Shown in pieces: positions 26,701 to 33,757 of a stretch of 64,000 nt of DNA. This stretch comes from Candidatus Eremiobacterota bacterium (GTDB lineage Bacteria > Vulcanimicrobiota > CADAWZ01 > Ess09-12): the NCBI GenBank assembly GCA_031082125.1, contig JAVHLM010000011.1:60142-124141 (forward strand). Reading direction: 5' to 3'. The translations under genes were made by a program, and so were the position numbers. Under the pieces are notes generated by a model. That model was not told the DNA's origin, made no database searches, and saw only the letters and a program-made list of their open reading frames with translations. Every line of letters starts with the position of its first letter. Position 1 is the first letter of the stretch.

Positions 26701-27033
26701 TTCATCAAAAACATCTTCAGCCTCGGCCAGAAGAGCACCCCGTCCTCGCCGTCCAGGAAGGCCCTCGTGGAGCTCTCTGCCTCGTGGTGCGATCCTCTCA
26801 TTACCATAAGCCGCGACGCCAAAAACAGGGATCTCGCCATACCGCTTGTGGCCGAGACGCTTGTCTTCATAATGTCCCGCAGGGATCTTGCAGAGGGCCC
26901 CGTGAGCCTCTCGAAGATCAAGGAGTATCTGTCGGCTTCAAGCCTCACTTCCCAGGTGAAGACCGCCCTTGACTCCCTCAAGAGCTATCCCGACCAGGTA
27001 ATCGCGGAGACAAAGGCGGCGCTCGAGGTGTAG
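23776..27033 (+). CDS. HEPN-like domain fused to HEAT repeats
   Basis: 1085 aa, no signal peptide or membrane segment. The first 170 residues are helical and contain NERNRLAHGG, fitting the R-x4-H motif (Arg133, His138) of HEPN domains, which are often RNases. A linking domain follows (about 175-330) with HRERNALLDLHPFVVF. From about 345 to 1000 there are many HEAT repeats of the PBS-lyase type (VPCLIKSLDNEKALDEIVAI, VVPLLITALEDGAKKPVAV). HEAT arrays bind proteins or nucleic acid. TGGAGG precedes the ATG; the next gene begins one base after the stop. The neighbouring kinase suggests a signalling role, but a HEPN RNase effector on a HEAT scaffold is the main idea. Catalysis is not proven. Confidence 0.82.
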   Translation: MVSKLDDKTTTLLKLEYPFPLSYPYFSMRNAEEFKTKLDKSIEVLESLVKYLATITLGSLLRGPVTAEHATFLLSFLPRPSLGTWNAVLRETLSAHHTRPEDLFLPEIYHFYFKANKKQSENAKIIDELINERNRLAHGGGPSSPKDCEAKAEEIAPKIEDLLLNLSFLRDYDLLFIRYSKKEGETYHHSVKRCMGAFAQFENRDISTASAENASHMYLYHRERNALLDLHPFVVFSDRFEGASSQEIFFYNSSQDNKASYMNYQSGHSFKDADLYGDIEALTGKLKAFATVKEVRFEEYRKLVVEAWKFGKVSPEDSEKLARRREELKISPEEGVKVEEEVKEELFLRHMEGLIGLLCDDDRKIEASQTIINTGVKTVPCLIKSLDNEKALDEIVAILAKFGNEAIPSLKEALGDEKRKNGARSALKALGNQAIFELLKDLEKEEEIPGTEETLVFFEGQAVAPLIEVIRAREQRAQEGGMKIVSLREDRAWIRAREILRNIGKPAAEVLVTALDDPLIEGTASQLLSDIGSSSYEPLVKALRDEALKGKALAILGTFGPSTVPVLLEEAGKNDGLSALAEEYILRFGKDSLPYLAEALRLGTCTGLVTTLLARFPDESPPLLIPLLSDESLAPTAESLLLQAGAPAVPPLVKSLGDSTRGERVQALLGRFPPSAVLESLLAEIRLKGKSIIDSTSLAGKIESGMRSVLKDLQKSKIFGSVQETLKIRSDSLEEALKGIRDPFTKRAFSLITSMEPATLSELVAYLDDDQLFDFIRLAFVTVGAKGASVIIDAIPRYTEKARDHAVTILSDMGAPVVPLLITALEDGAKKPVAVSALVATGIPAVKEVANALIDDLKRETLQGILREIGPGSVRECLPFLGVPVIGEALDEVFLSMKTEAITATLVECLEVSSSRAHVVNLLRRFGEKATPALIEGLKKEPLTASLMEVLHSVGPAAVPPLFEKVRGESGAVQSFIKNIFSLGQKSTPSSPSRKALVELSASWCDPLITISRDAKNRDLAIPLVAETLVFIMSRRDLAEGPVSLSKIKEYLSASSLTSQVKTALDSLKSYPDQVIAETKAALEV

Positions 27034-27034
27034 C

Positions 27035-28135
27035 ATGGATGCAGATATCGTCATAATAGGCGCCGGTGTCGTGGGTCTTGCCGTGGCGGCCCATCTTGCC
27101 GGCACGGAGAGGGTTCTTTATGTCCTCGAGAGGAACGAGAAGTTCGGCCAGGAGACAAGCTCCAGGAACAGCGAGGTTATCCACGGGGGCCTTTATTACA
27201 GGCCGGAATCTCTCAAGGCACGGCTCTGCCTCGAGGGGAACAGAATGCTTTATGAGTTCTGCGAGAAGCACGGCATTCCCTCGAGGCGGATTGGGAAGCT
27301 CATCGTGGCAAACAGCGACGAAGAAAGGGAAGCCCTCGAAAATGTGAGGAAAAATGCCGTTGCATCAGGAGTAAAAGGGATCCGATGGCTCACAAGGCAG
27401 GAAATCATTTCAATGGAGCCTGCCATTGCCGCAGAAGAGGCGCTTTTTTCAGAATCTACGGGTATTATTGACTCGCACCGCCTCATGCGCCATTTCCTGG
27501 TGAAGGCCGAGGAGCAGGGAGGGCAGGTCGTATACCGCTCCTTTGTATCGGAAGTGGAAAAGCTCGATGACGGCTACAGTGTGAAGGTTGCCCATTCCTG
27601 CAGGAACTGCTTTGATTTCACCACCAGGCTTCTTATAAACTGCGCCGGCCTCGATGCCCACAATATAGCAGCGGCTCTGGGCCACCGCCATCGGATCCAC
27701 TTCTGCAAGGGAAGTTATTTCAGCGTGGGTAACGGAAAAGAGAGGCATATCAGCCACCTTGTCTATCCCCCGCCTGAGATGGCCGGCCTGGGCATACATG
27801 CGACACTGGACCTCGGTGGGCGAATGCGCCTCGGGCCTGACACAGAGTATGTCCAGGACCCTGGAGATTACCATGTTGACGAGACCCGGAGCGATGCCTT
27901 CTTTGAGAGAACCCGCCCATTCCTTCCCTTCCTGGAGGCCCGGGACCTGGCTCCTGACATTGCAGGGATGCGCCCCAAGCTCCAGGGCCCGGGGGAAGGC
28001 TTCCATGATTTCCTGATTTTCTTTGATCCGCCGGGGGCACTGCATCTGCTGGGGATCGAGTCGCCGGGCCTCACCTCGTCGCCTGCCATAGCCCGCCTGG
28101 TGGAGGCTATGCTGAAGGAGCAAGACCTCCTCTGA
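27035..28135 (+). CDS. FAD-dependent oxidoreductase, L-2-hydroxyglutarate oxidase-like
   Basis: 366 aa of the DAO/GlpD flavoprotein family. The N-terminal dinucleotide-binding motif is VIIGAGVVGLAVAAHLA (about 6-22). The family hallmark follows: ETSSRNSEVIHGGLYYRPES (about 44-63), very similar to L-2-hydroxyglutarate dehydrogenases. The C-terminal FAD contact is LLGIESPGLTSSPAIA. It probably oxidises a small 2-hydroxy acid or related compound with FAD. There is no membrane segment. The start is one base after the HEPN-HEAT stop, so it is the third gene of the operon. The exact substrate cannot be given, since many paralogues share these motifs. Confidence 0.88.
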   Translation: MDADIVIIGAGVVGLAVAAHLAGTERVLYVLERNEKFGQETSSRNSEVIHGGLYYRPESLKARLCLEGNRMLYEFCEKHGIPSRRIGKLIVANSDEEREALENVRKNAVASGVKGIRWLTRQEIISMEPAIAAEEALFSESTGIIDSHRLMRHFLVKAEEQGGQVVYRSFVSEVEKLDDGYSVKVAHSCRNCFDFTTRLLINCAGLDAHNIAAALGHRHRIHFCKGSYFSVGNGKERHISHLVYPPPEMAGLGIHATLDLGGRMRLGPDTEYVQDPGDYHVDETRSDAFFERTRPFLPFLEARDLAPDIAGMRPKLQGPGEGFHDFLIFFDPPGALHLLGIESPGLTSSPAIARLVEAMLKEQDLL

Positions 28136-28140
28136 AGAGC

Positions 28141-28920
28141 TCAGCGCGACTCACTGTGGTATGCAAAAGCGCTGTGATTATGGATCGACTCCGCTGATTC
28201 GCACTCCACCTCGAACCAGTCAATTCTCGAATCGCTCCTGAGGAGCAGCACGGCATCCCTCACCACGTCCTCGACAAACTTGGGGTTCTCATAGGCCTGC
28301 TCCGTCACGTACTTTTCATCGGCCCGCTTCAGGAGGGGAAATATGGCGGCGCTCCCCAGGGGCTCGAGGCCTGACACGAGCTCCTCGATCCATATGAAAG
28401 CGCTTTCAGGGTAGTGGACCCTCACCTTGAGAACAGCTCTCTGGTTATGGGCGCCGAAATGGGAGATCTCCCTGCTGCAGGGGCAGAGTATATGGAGAGG
28501 GATCTTTACCCCGAGCCGGAACAGGAATTCCTCTTCCATGAGCACGCCGCTGAACTGGCACTCGTAGTCCAGGAGGCTCATGGCCTCGCTCACAGGAGTG
28601 CTCTTGGCAATGAAGTAACGGAAATCCAGCTCAATCTCGGCTCTCCGGGCACCAAGGCTCTTTCTCACGGCTTCGAGAATCTCCTTCACCTCAATGCTCG
28701 AGAGCTTCCGGCGGCTCCACCCGTAGAGCTCCTCGACAAACCTGCTCATGTGGGTGCCGCGGCACTCATGGGAAAGGTCGGCCGAGAGGGAAACCCTTGC
28801 GAGGACGGGCTGGTACGACCCGTCGGGGACCCTGATCTCCAGGGGCAGGTAAATATCCTTCACTCCTGCCTTCTGGAGGGTTATTCCACGGTGATCCCGG
28901 GAGCCCTGCACATCCTTCAT
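28141..28920 (-). CDS. folE2: GTP cyclohydrolase FolE2 (type IB)
   Basis: 259 aa, the usual length. FolE2 converts GTP to 7,8-dihydroneopterin triphosphate, the first step of folate and often queuosine synthesis, using a metal other than the strict zinc of FolE. Hallmarks: N-terminal MKDVQGSRDHRGITLQKAGV, RGTHMSRFVEEL, the metal Cys in LCPCSREIS, and GAHNQRA. ATG 28920 is chosen because it overlaps the preceding stop as ATGA and gives the exact family N terminus; an earlier in-frame start (28992) would lie inside the upstream gene. It is the last gene of the deaminase/binding-protein operon and converges with the FAD oxidoreductase. Confidence 0.95.
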   Translation of the reverse strand: MKDVQGSRDHRGITLQKAGVKDIYLPLEIRVPDGSYQPVLARVSLSADLSHECRGTHMSRFVEELYGWSRRKLSSIEVKEILEAVRKSLGARRAEIELDFRYFIAKSTPVSEAMSLLDYECQFSGVLMEEEFLFRLGVKIPLHILCPCSREISHFGAHNQRAVLKVRVHYPESAFIWIEELVSGLEPLGSAAIFPLLKRADEKYVTEQAYENPKFVEDVVRDAVLLLRSDSRIDWFEVECESAESIHNHSAFAYHSESR

Positions 28921-30134
28921 CGGAGTGCTTCCCGCTGGTCCCAGGGAGGCATTGGGAATAGAAGAGGTGCCTTGCTGAAGCTGGCGGGCCACACGAGCAT
29001 GAATTCTCCCTTCTGTACCTGCTGGATAAGGAGGGGATGGCTGTTCTGGTTGGTATAGCTCTCGAAATGCTCGAATCTTATTTTCCCGAATACGGTATCG
29101 GCATCAAGGGCAAGGAGCCTTGTGCGGAGGCCGTCTCTTGTGAGGGTATCCCCTCCTTCCATGCATTTCGCAAGGACCTGCATGGTGGCATAGGTCTCGG
29201 CGCTGTGGTACTCGGGGTACACCCCATAGCGGCTCCTGAAGGTCTTCACAAAATCCCCCGCACCGGGCCATTCAACAAGGCGGTTCCACTGGGTCACCGT
29301 GAAAACATATTCCACATCGCCTTTCCCTTCGCTCAGAAACTCGCTGAGGCTGAAGCCGGCTCCGCAGCCCGCAAAAACCCGGGGATTCAGTTCCACTTTC
29401 CGCGCCGTTCTCATCAGGTTGAGGCCGTCCTCTTTGTGGGCAATCATCACGATGGCTTCAGGCTTCTTTGCCTTCACCTCCCTGAGGAGAGGCTCAAAAG
29501 TGAGGGACTGGTTTTCAAAGCCGCTTGACTGCTTTATTTCAAACTTCATGTCGGAGGCGTACTTCCTGATGTGCTCCGAAGTTCTCACGCCGAAGTCATC
29601 GTTTTCATACAGCACCGCAAGGCTCCTTGTGTGAGTGCAGTTCTTCAGAAAGTCCAGGACCGTGACGGCATAGTAAGAGGCAGGGGCATTCATCCTGAAG
29701 ACCCACTTGTAACCCCTCATGGAGATCTCTTCAGAAGCGCTCGTCGGCGAGATGAGAGGTATCTTTCCCTTCTCGGCCTCTTCTGCGATGGCGATGGTGC
29801 AGAGGTTGCTGTAAGAGCCGACAAGGGCCAGCATCTCCTTGGACTCGGCAAAGTGCTTCGCTGCTTCCCTGGCTTTGGTCTCATCACCCTGGTCATCTAC
29901 GTAGACTACCTGGAGCTGGTCTTTAGGCTGCTTTCCGGCATTCAGGTTCTGGAGCGCCATATCGATTCCCTTTTTCATGGACTCGCCGAAGCTCTTCCTG
30001 ATGCCGGTAAGAGGAATAATGACACCGATTTTCCTTTGAGGGGGGCCGCATCCCCCGATTAAAAGGAGCAGAGCCACAAAAGCCGCAAGGACCGCCGCAC
30101 CCCCGCGGGGAAAAAACCGCCCGAACCCTGCCAC
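28917..30134 (-). CDS. Periplasmic binding lipoprotein, branched-chain amino acid type
   Basis: 405 aa. The N-terminal hydrophobic segment ends in LLIGGC (Cys29), a lipobox. The mature part is a two-lobed type I binding protein (Peripla_BP_6): IGVIIPLTGIRKSFGESM, then LALVGSYSNLCTIAIAEEA, LISPTSASEE, FRMNAPASYYA, and the C-terminal lobe ending in VQKGEFMLVWP. It should capture a small solute in the periplasm. No cognate permease or ATPase is nearby, so it may serve a receptor role or use transporter genes elsewhere. The GTG start shares one base with the stop of the deaminase gene, and its stop overlaps folE2 by four bases. Confidence 0.88.
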   Translation of the reverse strand: MAGFGRFFPRGGAAVLAAFVALLLLIGGCGPPQRKIGVIIPLTGIRKSFGESMKKGIDMALQNLNAGKQPKDQLQVVYVDDQGDETKAREAAKHFAESKEMLALVGSYSNLCTIAIAEEAEKGKIPLISPTSASEEISMRGYKWVFRMNAPASYYAVTVLDFLKNCTHTRSLAVLYENDDFGVRTSEHIRKYASDMKFEIKQSSGFENQSLTFEPLLREVKAKKPEAIVMIAHKEDGLNLMRTARKVELNPRVFAGCGAGFSLSEFLSEGKGDVEYVFTVTQWNRLVEWPGAGDFVKTFRSRYGVYPEYHSAETYATMQVLAKCMEGGDTLTRDGLRTRLLALDADTVFGKIRFEHFESYTNQNSHPLLIQQVQKGEFMLVWPASFSKAPLLFPMPPWDQREALR

Positions 30135-31351
30135 TATTCTCCCTCACTTTTCACATAAGCCTTGTTCACCTCTTCCAGGGCATCCTTGTACTTCAGCTCC
30201 CGGGCGACCCTGGAGCGAAGGTTTCGCATGGAATTGTAGGAGTTGAGCGCCTCGGGGTAATAGCAGTTGTAAAGAGCGCTGTTAAAGCCGTGGGTGATGA
30301 GGATCTTTATATGGTTGAGATCGAGGGAGAATGCCTTCGCCGCTATATAGAGCTCCTTGGTGACGGTGGTATCGGATACGAGCCTGTTGTCGGTGCAGAG
30401 AGTGGTGCGCAGGCGGTTCTCCAGGTATATCCTGAGAGGGTGGGACTCATAGGTATTATGCTCGGGATTGGTCTGCAGGTTGCTCGTAAGGCACACCTCG
30501 ATGGGGATCCTCTCATTCATGAAATATGACATGAGAAGGGGATCCTTGTAAAGATTCGTGCCATGGCCTATCCTCTTTACATTGTTGCAGGTGACGGCCT
30601 GCTGGATGCTCTCGGGGCCGAAAGCCTCACCGGCATGGACCGTTATGGGGATATATCCGTTCGTCACAATGGAAAAGGCCTTTTTGTAGCGCTTCGGCGG
30701 GTTGTCCATCTCGGCGCCCGCCAGGTCGAATCCCACGATATGGTGATCCTTTTTGGCCATCTCGACGGCGTGCATGGCCGTCTCAACTGCCATGAGGACT
30801 GATGCGCTGTCGTGAGTAGCGTAAGGAAGGGATTTCATGAGGTTATCCTCTATGCCGCATGACACATAATGGCGCATGGCGCATATTATTATGCCTGTCA
30901 CCATGTCATATTTCCCCTCTGCCCTCGCAAGGCCCCTGCACACGGCGGAGGTGATGCTCTCCATGTCGAGCCCCTTGTTGGTATGAAGAATCGGGGCAAA
31001 ACGCACTTCGAGGTACCTTACGTTTTCCTGTGCGGCGTCCTCTGCAACTTCAAAGGCTATCCTTTCCAGTGATGCCTCGTTCTGCATCACTGAAGTGGTT
31101 ATCTCAAAGGCCTTGAGATATTCGGGAAGGGACTTGTTCTTCGCGTAGACAAGGTTATCTTTCACGAGAAGCTTTGAGAGCTCTTCCCTGCTGACAGGAT
31201 AGGGCATGCCCTGTTCCTTGATGAGCTCGACAATAGTATCTATCCTCAGGGAGCCGTCGAGGTGGCAGTGCAGATCCGTCTTTGGAAGGCGGAATATCTC
31301 CTGGTAAAGGGGATCAGATTTATCGACCTCCAGGCGCTTTTCCTTCTTCAT
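30134..31351 (-). CDS. Adenosine deaminase-family amidohydrolase
   Basis: 405 aa from ATG 31351, with AAAGGAG six bases upstream. Zinc and substrate motifs of the adenosine/AMP deaminase family are present: TDLHCHLDGSL (His28, His30), VTVHAGEAFGPESI with catalytic Glu, KRIGHGTNLYKDP, and LCTDNRLVSDTTVTKEL with Asp. It hydrolyses an amino group from a purine nucleoside; adenosine is likely, but 6-aminofutalosine deaminases belong to the same family. It is first in an operon with a periplasmic binding protein and FolE2 joined by overlaps, an unusual set. A cytosolic enzyme, no signal peptide. Confidence 0.9.
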   Translation of the reverse strand: MKKEKRLEVDKSDPLYQEIFRLPKTDLHCHLDGSLRIDTIVELIKEQGMPYPVSREELSKLLVKDNLVYAKNKSLPEYLKAFEITTSVMQNEASLERIAFEVAEDAAQENVRYLEVRFAPILHTNKGLDMESITSAVCRGLARAEGKYDMVTGIIICAMRHYVSCGIEDNLMKSLPYATHDSASVLMAVETAMHAVEMAKKDHHIVGFDLAGAEMDNPPKRYKKAFSIVTNGYIPITVHAGEAFGPESIQQAVTCNNVKRIGHGTNLYKDPLLMSYFMNERIPIEVCLTSNLQTNPEHNTYESHPLRIYLENRLRTTLCTDNRLVSDTTVTKELYIAAKAFSLDLNHIKILITHGFNSALYNCYYPEALNSYNSMRNLRSRVARELKYKDALEEVNKAYVKSEGE

Positions 31352-31525
31352 ATGAGCTCCTTTCACTTGATTTCCATGTATCTTCTATCTACAGTGGGCC
31401 ATTCCTGCCGTACGCCCCGGGGCTTCAGCCTTCATCAAAAGGAGTTCTCAGGATCTTTCACGAATCTCACCGGAAACTCCAGCAGGAAAGTCCTGGTGAT
31501 TCGACACTCAGAGAGGAAAGGGCTG

Positions 31526-32812
31526 ATGACAAGGTTTATTACCCCTGACAGGGCGCTTTTTGTGCTCCTCTGCTTTGAAGGGCCTGATCTCTATTCGCAG
31601 GCCGGCGGGCTCGGCATAAGGATGACCGAGCTTTCGAGGGTGCTCTCGGAGCAGGGCTTCATCAACCATTTCTTCTTCATCGGCGACTGTAACCTGCCGG
31701 GAGAGGAGAAAAACTATGGCCGCAAGCAGGTGCTCCACCGCTGGTGCCAGTGGGTAAGCGGCTACCACCCCGAGGGCGTTTACGAGGGAGAGGAAGGAAA
31801 GCGCAACGAGTGGGACAAATCCCTTCCTCCCTACCTTGTCGAGCATATCATAAAGCCTGCGGCCTGCGAGGGCCGGCCCATCGTCATACTTGCCGAGGAC
31901 TGGCACACGGCAAGGACCGTGCATATCCTTGACGCTCTTCTGAGGGAGCAGGGCCTGAGAGACAGCTGCATCATTCTCTGGAATGCCAACAACGAGTTCG
32001 GCTTTCACCACGTGGACCTGCGGGCTCTTGACGCCATCTGCACCGTCACCACCGTAAGCTCATTCATGAGAAGGCGCCTCCTCCCTTACGGCGTCGATCC
32101 CCTGGTGCTCCCCAATGGCATACCCGGGAGAATCATAGGGTCCGTCGATCCTTTCCGCAAGCATATCCTGAGGGAGAGCTTCAGGGGCCTCCTCCTTCAG
32201 AAGACCGGCCGTTTCGACCCCAACAAGCGCTGGATGGAGGCAATTCACGCCCTGGCCATCCTCAAGGAGAGCGGGGCCATGCCCCACCTCGTGATGAGGG
32301 GAGGCCGTGAGCCTTACAGGAGGGAAGTAATGGGCCTCGTGGAGCGCCTGGGCCTCTCCCATGCCGTCATAAGGGTCTGTGATCCCTCATACGAGCATAT
32401 TCTTAATGCCCTGAGGCATCACAGCCAGGCCGATATAATCGAGATGGACTTCTATGTGCCCGAGGAGTTTCTGATGCTTCTTTACGGTACTGCCGACACG
32501 GTGCTGGCCAATTCTGGCTACGAGCCTTTCGGCATCGTGGGGCTCGAGGTCATGGCCAAGGGGGGAATAGCTATCGTGGGTGACACGGGGGAAGATTATG
32601 CAAGGAGCTTCTTTAACAGCTTCCGTGTCCAGAACGATGATCCTGCCGAGCTCGTCTCATTCATACTCCGCGTCAACCTGGACAGGGGCCTCCATAATTT
32701 CATGAGGAACAATGCCCTGATTACAGCCCGTGAATATGTATGGGAAAATGTGCTGGACAAGCTGATCTTCATGGTGGAGGAGATCGGTACTGCCTTAGGG
32801 CAGCTTGTCTAG
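31526..32812 (+). CDS. GT-B glycosyltransferase (glycogen-synthase-like family)
   Basis: 428 aa from ATG 31526, preceded by AGAGGAAAGG. The N-terminal domain has LLCFEGPDLYSQAGGLGIRM, like the donor loop K/Q-x-GGLG of glycogen synthases. The C-terminal domain has the GT4/GT5 nucleotide-sugar motif with two glutamates, NSGYEPFGIVGLEVMAKGG. It should transfer a sugar from a nucleotide donor. An ATG-initiated extension to 31262 is in frame but overlaps the deaminase gene and lacks a ribosome site. The 174-bp divergent gap (31352-31525) shows no clear promoter boxes. Acceptor unknown. Confidence 0.87.
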   Translation: MTRFITPDRALFVLLCFEGPDLYSQAGGLGIRMTELSRVLSEQGFINHFFFIGDCNLPGEEKNYGRKQVLHRWCQWVSGYHPEGVYEGEEGKRNEWDKSLPPYLVEHIIKPAACEGRPIVILAEDWHTARTVHILDALLREQGLRDSCIILWNANNEFGFHHVDLRALDAICTVTTVSSFMRRRLLPYGVDPLVLPNGIPGRIIGSVDPFRKHILRESFRGLLLQKTGRFDPNKRWMEAIHALAILKESGAMPHLVMRGGREPYRREVMGLVERLGLSHAVIRVCDPSYEHILNALRHHSQADIIEMDFYVPEEFLMLLYGTADTVLANSGYEPFGIVGLEVMAKGGIAIVGDTGEDYARSFFNSFRVQNDDPAELVSFILRVNLDRGLHNFMRNNALITAREYVWENVLDKLIFMVEEIGTALGQLV

Positions 32813-32815
32813 CCC

Positions 32816-32843
32816 TTTACTTTTTCTCCCAGGTCGTGATAAT
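32816..32843 (+). promoter_or_regulatory. Possible promoter for the 81-aa gene
   Basis: TTTACT (32816-32821), 16-bp spacer, GATAAT (32838-32843), four of six and five of six matches to sigma70 consensus. Predicted leader about 60 nt. Confidence 0.4.
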
Positions 32844-32909
32844 ACTTCATGACGTGAAAAGGGAGAGTGTTTCCTCACTTATCCCTGTACCATGAAAGGA
32901 GCTGTTATT

Positions 32910-33155
32910 ATGAGCTTTACCTCTTCAGACCCAGTTTCTTCCGTCAGCCAGGGCGACTGGACAGTGGGCACGGGCAGAAAAGCCTCGCAGATGGATGCGC
33001 AGAATTCCGAGTATGCGGATCAGATGTCACAGTCCCGGGAAGCCCAGGCAAACCAGAAGGCTGAAGCGGAAAAAATGCAGGCGGACCGTGAAAAAACCAT
33101 GGCAGAGTCGCAGAACAAGGTGATACAGGCCCAGGCACAGCAGGCAGCGGGTTAG
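32910..33155 (+). CDS. Small hydrophilic coiled-coil protein
   Basis: 81 aa from ATG 32910, preceded by AAAGGAG at eight bases; an ATG at 32892 lacks such a site. Residues 1-28 are Ser/Thr/Gly-rich; 29-78 form a Gln/Glu/Lys/Ala helix (NQKAEAEKMQADREKTMAES) likely to be coiled coil. There is no signal peptide or cysteine. It converges with the zinc-ribbon gene, five bases between stops. Function unknown. Confidence 0.7.
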   Translation: MSFTSSDPVSSVSQGDWTVGTGRKASQMDAQNSEYADQMSQSREAQANQKAEAEKMQADREKTMAESQNKVIQAQAQQAAG

Positions 33156-33160
33156 CAGAA

Positions 33161-33679
33161 TCAGGCGAAGCTTTCGGTATGATGGCTCCCCCTCATCCCC
33201 AGCACCCTGTTCACTTCCTGTCCTACGTCAATGGAGTGGTTCAGGATGTCTGTGGCCTGGGAGGCAAGCTGGAGGCCTTCGTCAAGACAGAGGGTTGATC
33301 CCTCTTCGGTATTCTCAATGTACCGGACCATCTCTGCCAGCGCTTCGAGCATCATCTCGGCGCCCCTGAGCGCCGAGCCATATTCTTCATCAATGAGAGC
33401 CTCCAGTTCGGGATCACTGAAGGGGGTTCTTTCCATTTCTCTGAGGGTAACAAGGCTTGCCTCAACTTTATTCCCGATTCCCGAAAGGACCTGGAGAAAC
33501 TCATCGGGCGAGATTATGGCCTCCTTCAGGTCAAGACAGGCAGCTTCAAGTGTTGCAAGGTGTCCCCTCTTCTGCTGCGGGAGCGTGAGGCCTTCTGGTA
33601 TCCTGGGAAGCACGGCGCCGCAGCTCATGCAGACTCCATCGCCTTCGAAATTCTGTGTTCCGCACCGTACGCAAATCAT
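33161..33679 (-). CDS. Zinc-ribbon protein with helical domain
   Basis: 172 aa. The N-terminal zinc ribbon has Cys3, Cys6, Cys17 and Cys20 (CVRCGTQN and CMSCGAVL). The rest is acidic and helical (about 38-165) with no recognisable enzyme motif. GAGGT precedes the ATG. It starts 78 bp after the giant HD-GYP gene on the same strand and may be read from the same transcript, which suggests a role as a partner of the HD-GYP signalling protein. Function otherwise unknown. Confidence 0.75.
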   Translation of the reverse strand: MICVRCGTQNFEGDGVCMSCGAVLPRIPEGLTLPQQKRGHLATLEAACLDLKEAIISPDEFLQVLSGIGNKVEASLVTLREMERTPFSDPELEALIDEEYGSALRGAEMMLEALAEMVRYIENTEEGSTLCLDEGLQLASQATDILNHSIDVGQEVNRVLGMRGSHHTESFA

Positions 33680-33757
33680 GGGGACCTCGCTTCTGTGGGG
33701 AAATAGTTCTCTTCAGGGGAGGGTGATCCCTTTTTCGCAGGGGCTCACTGGTATGGT

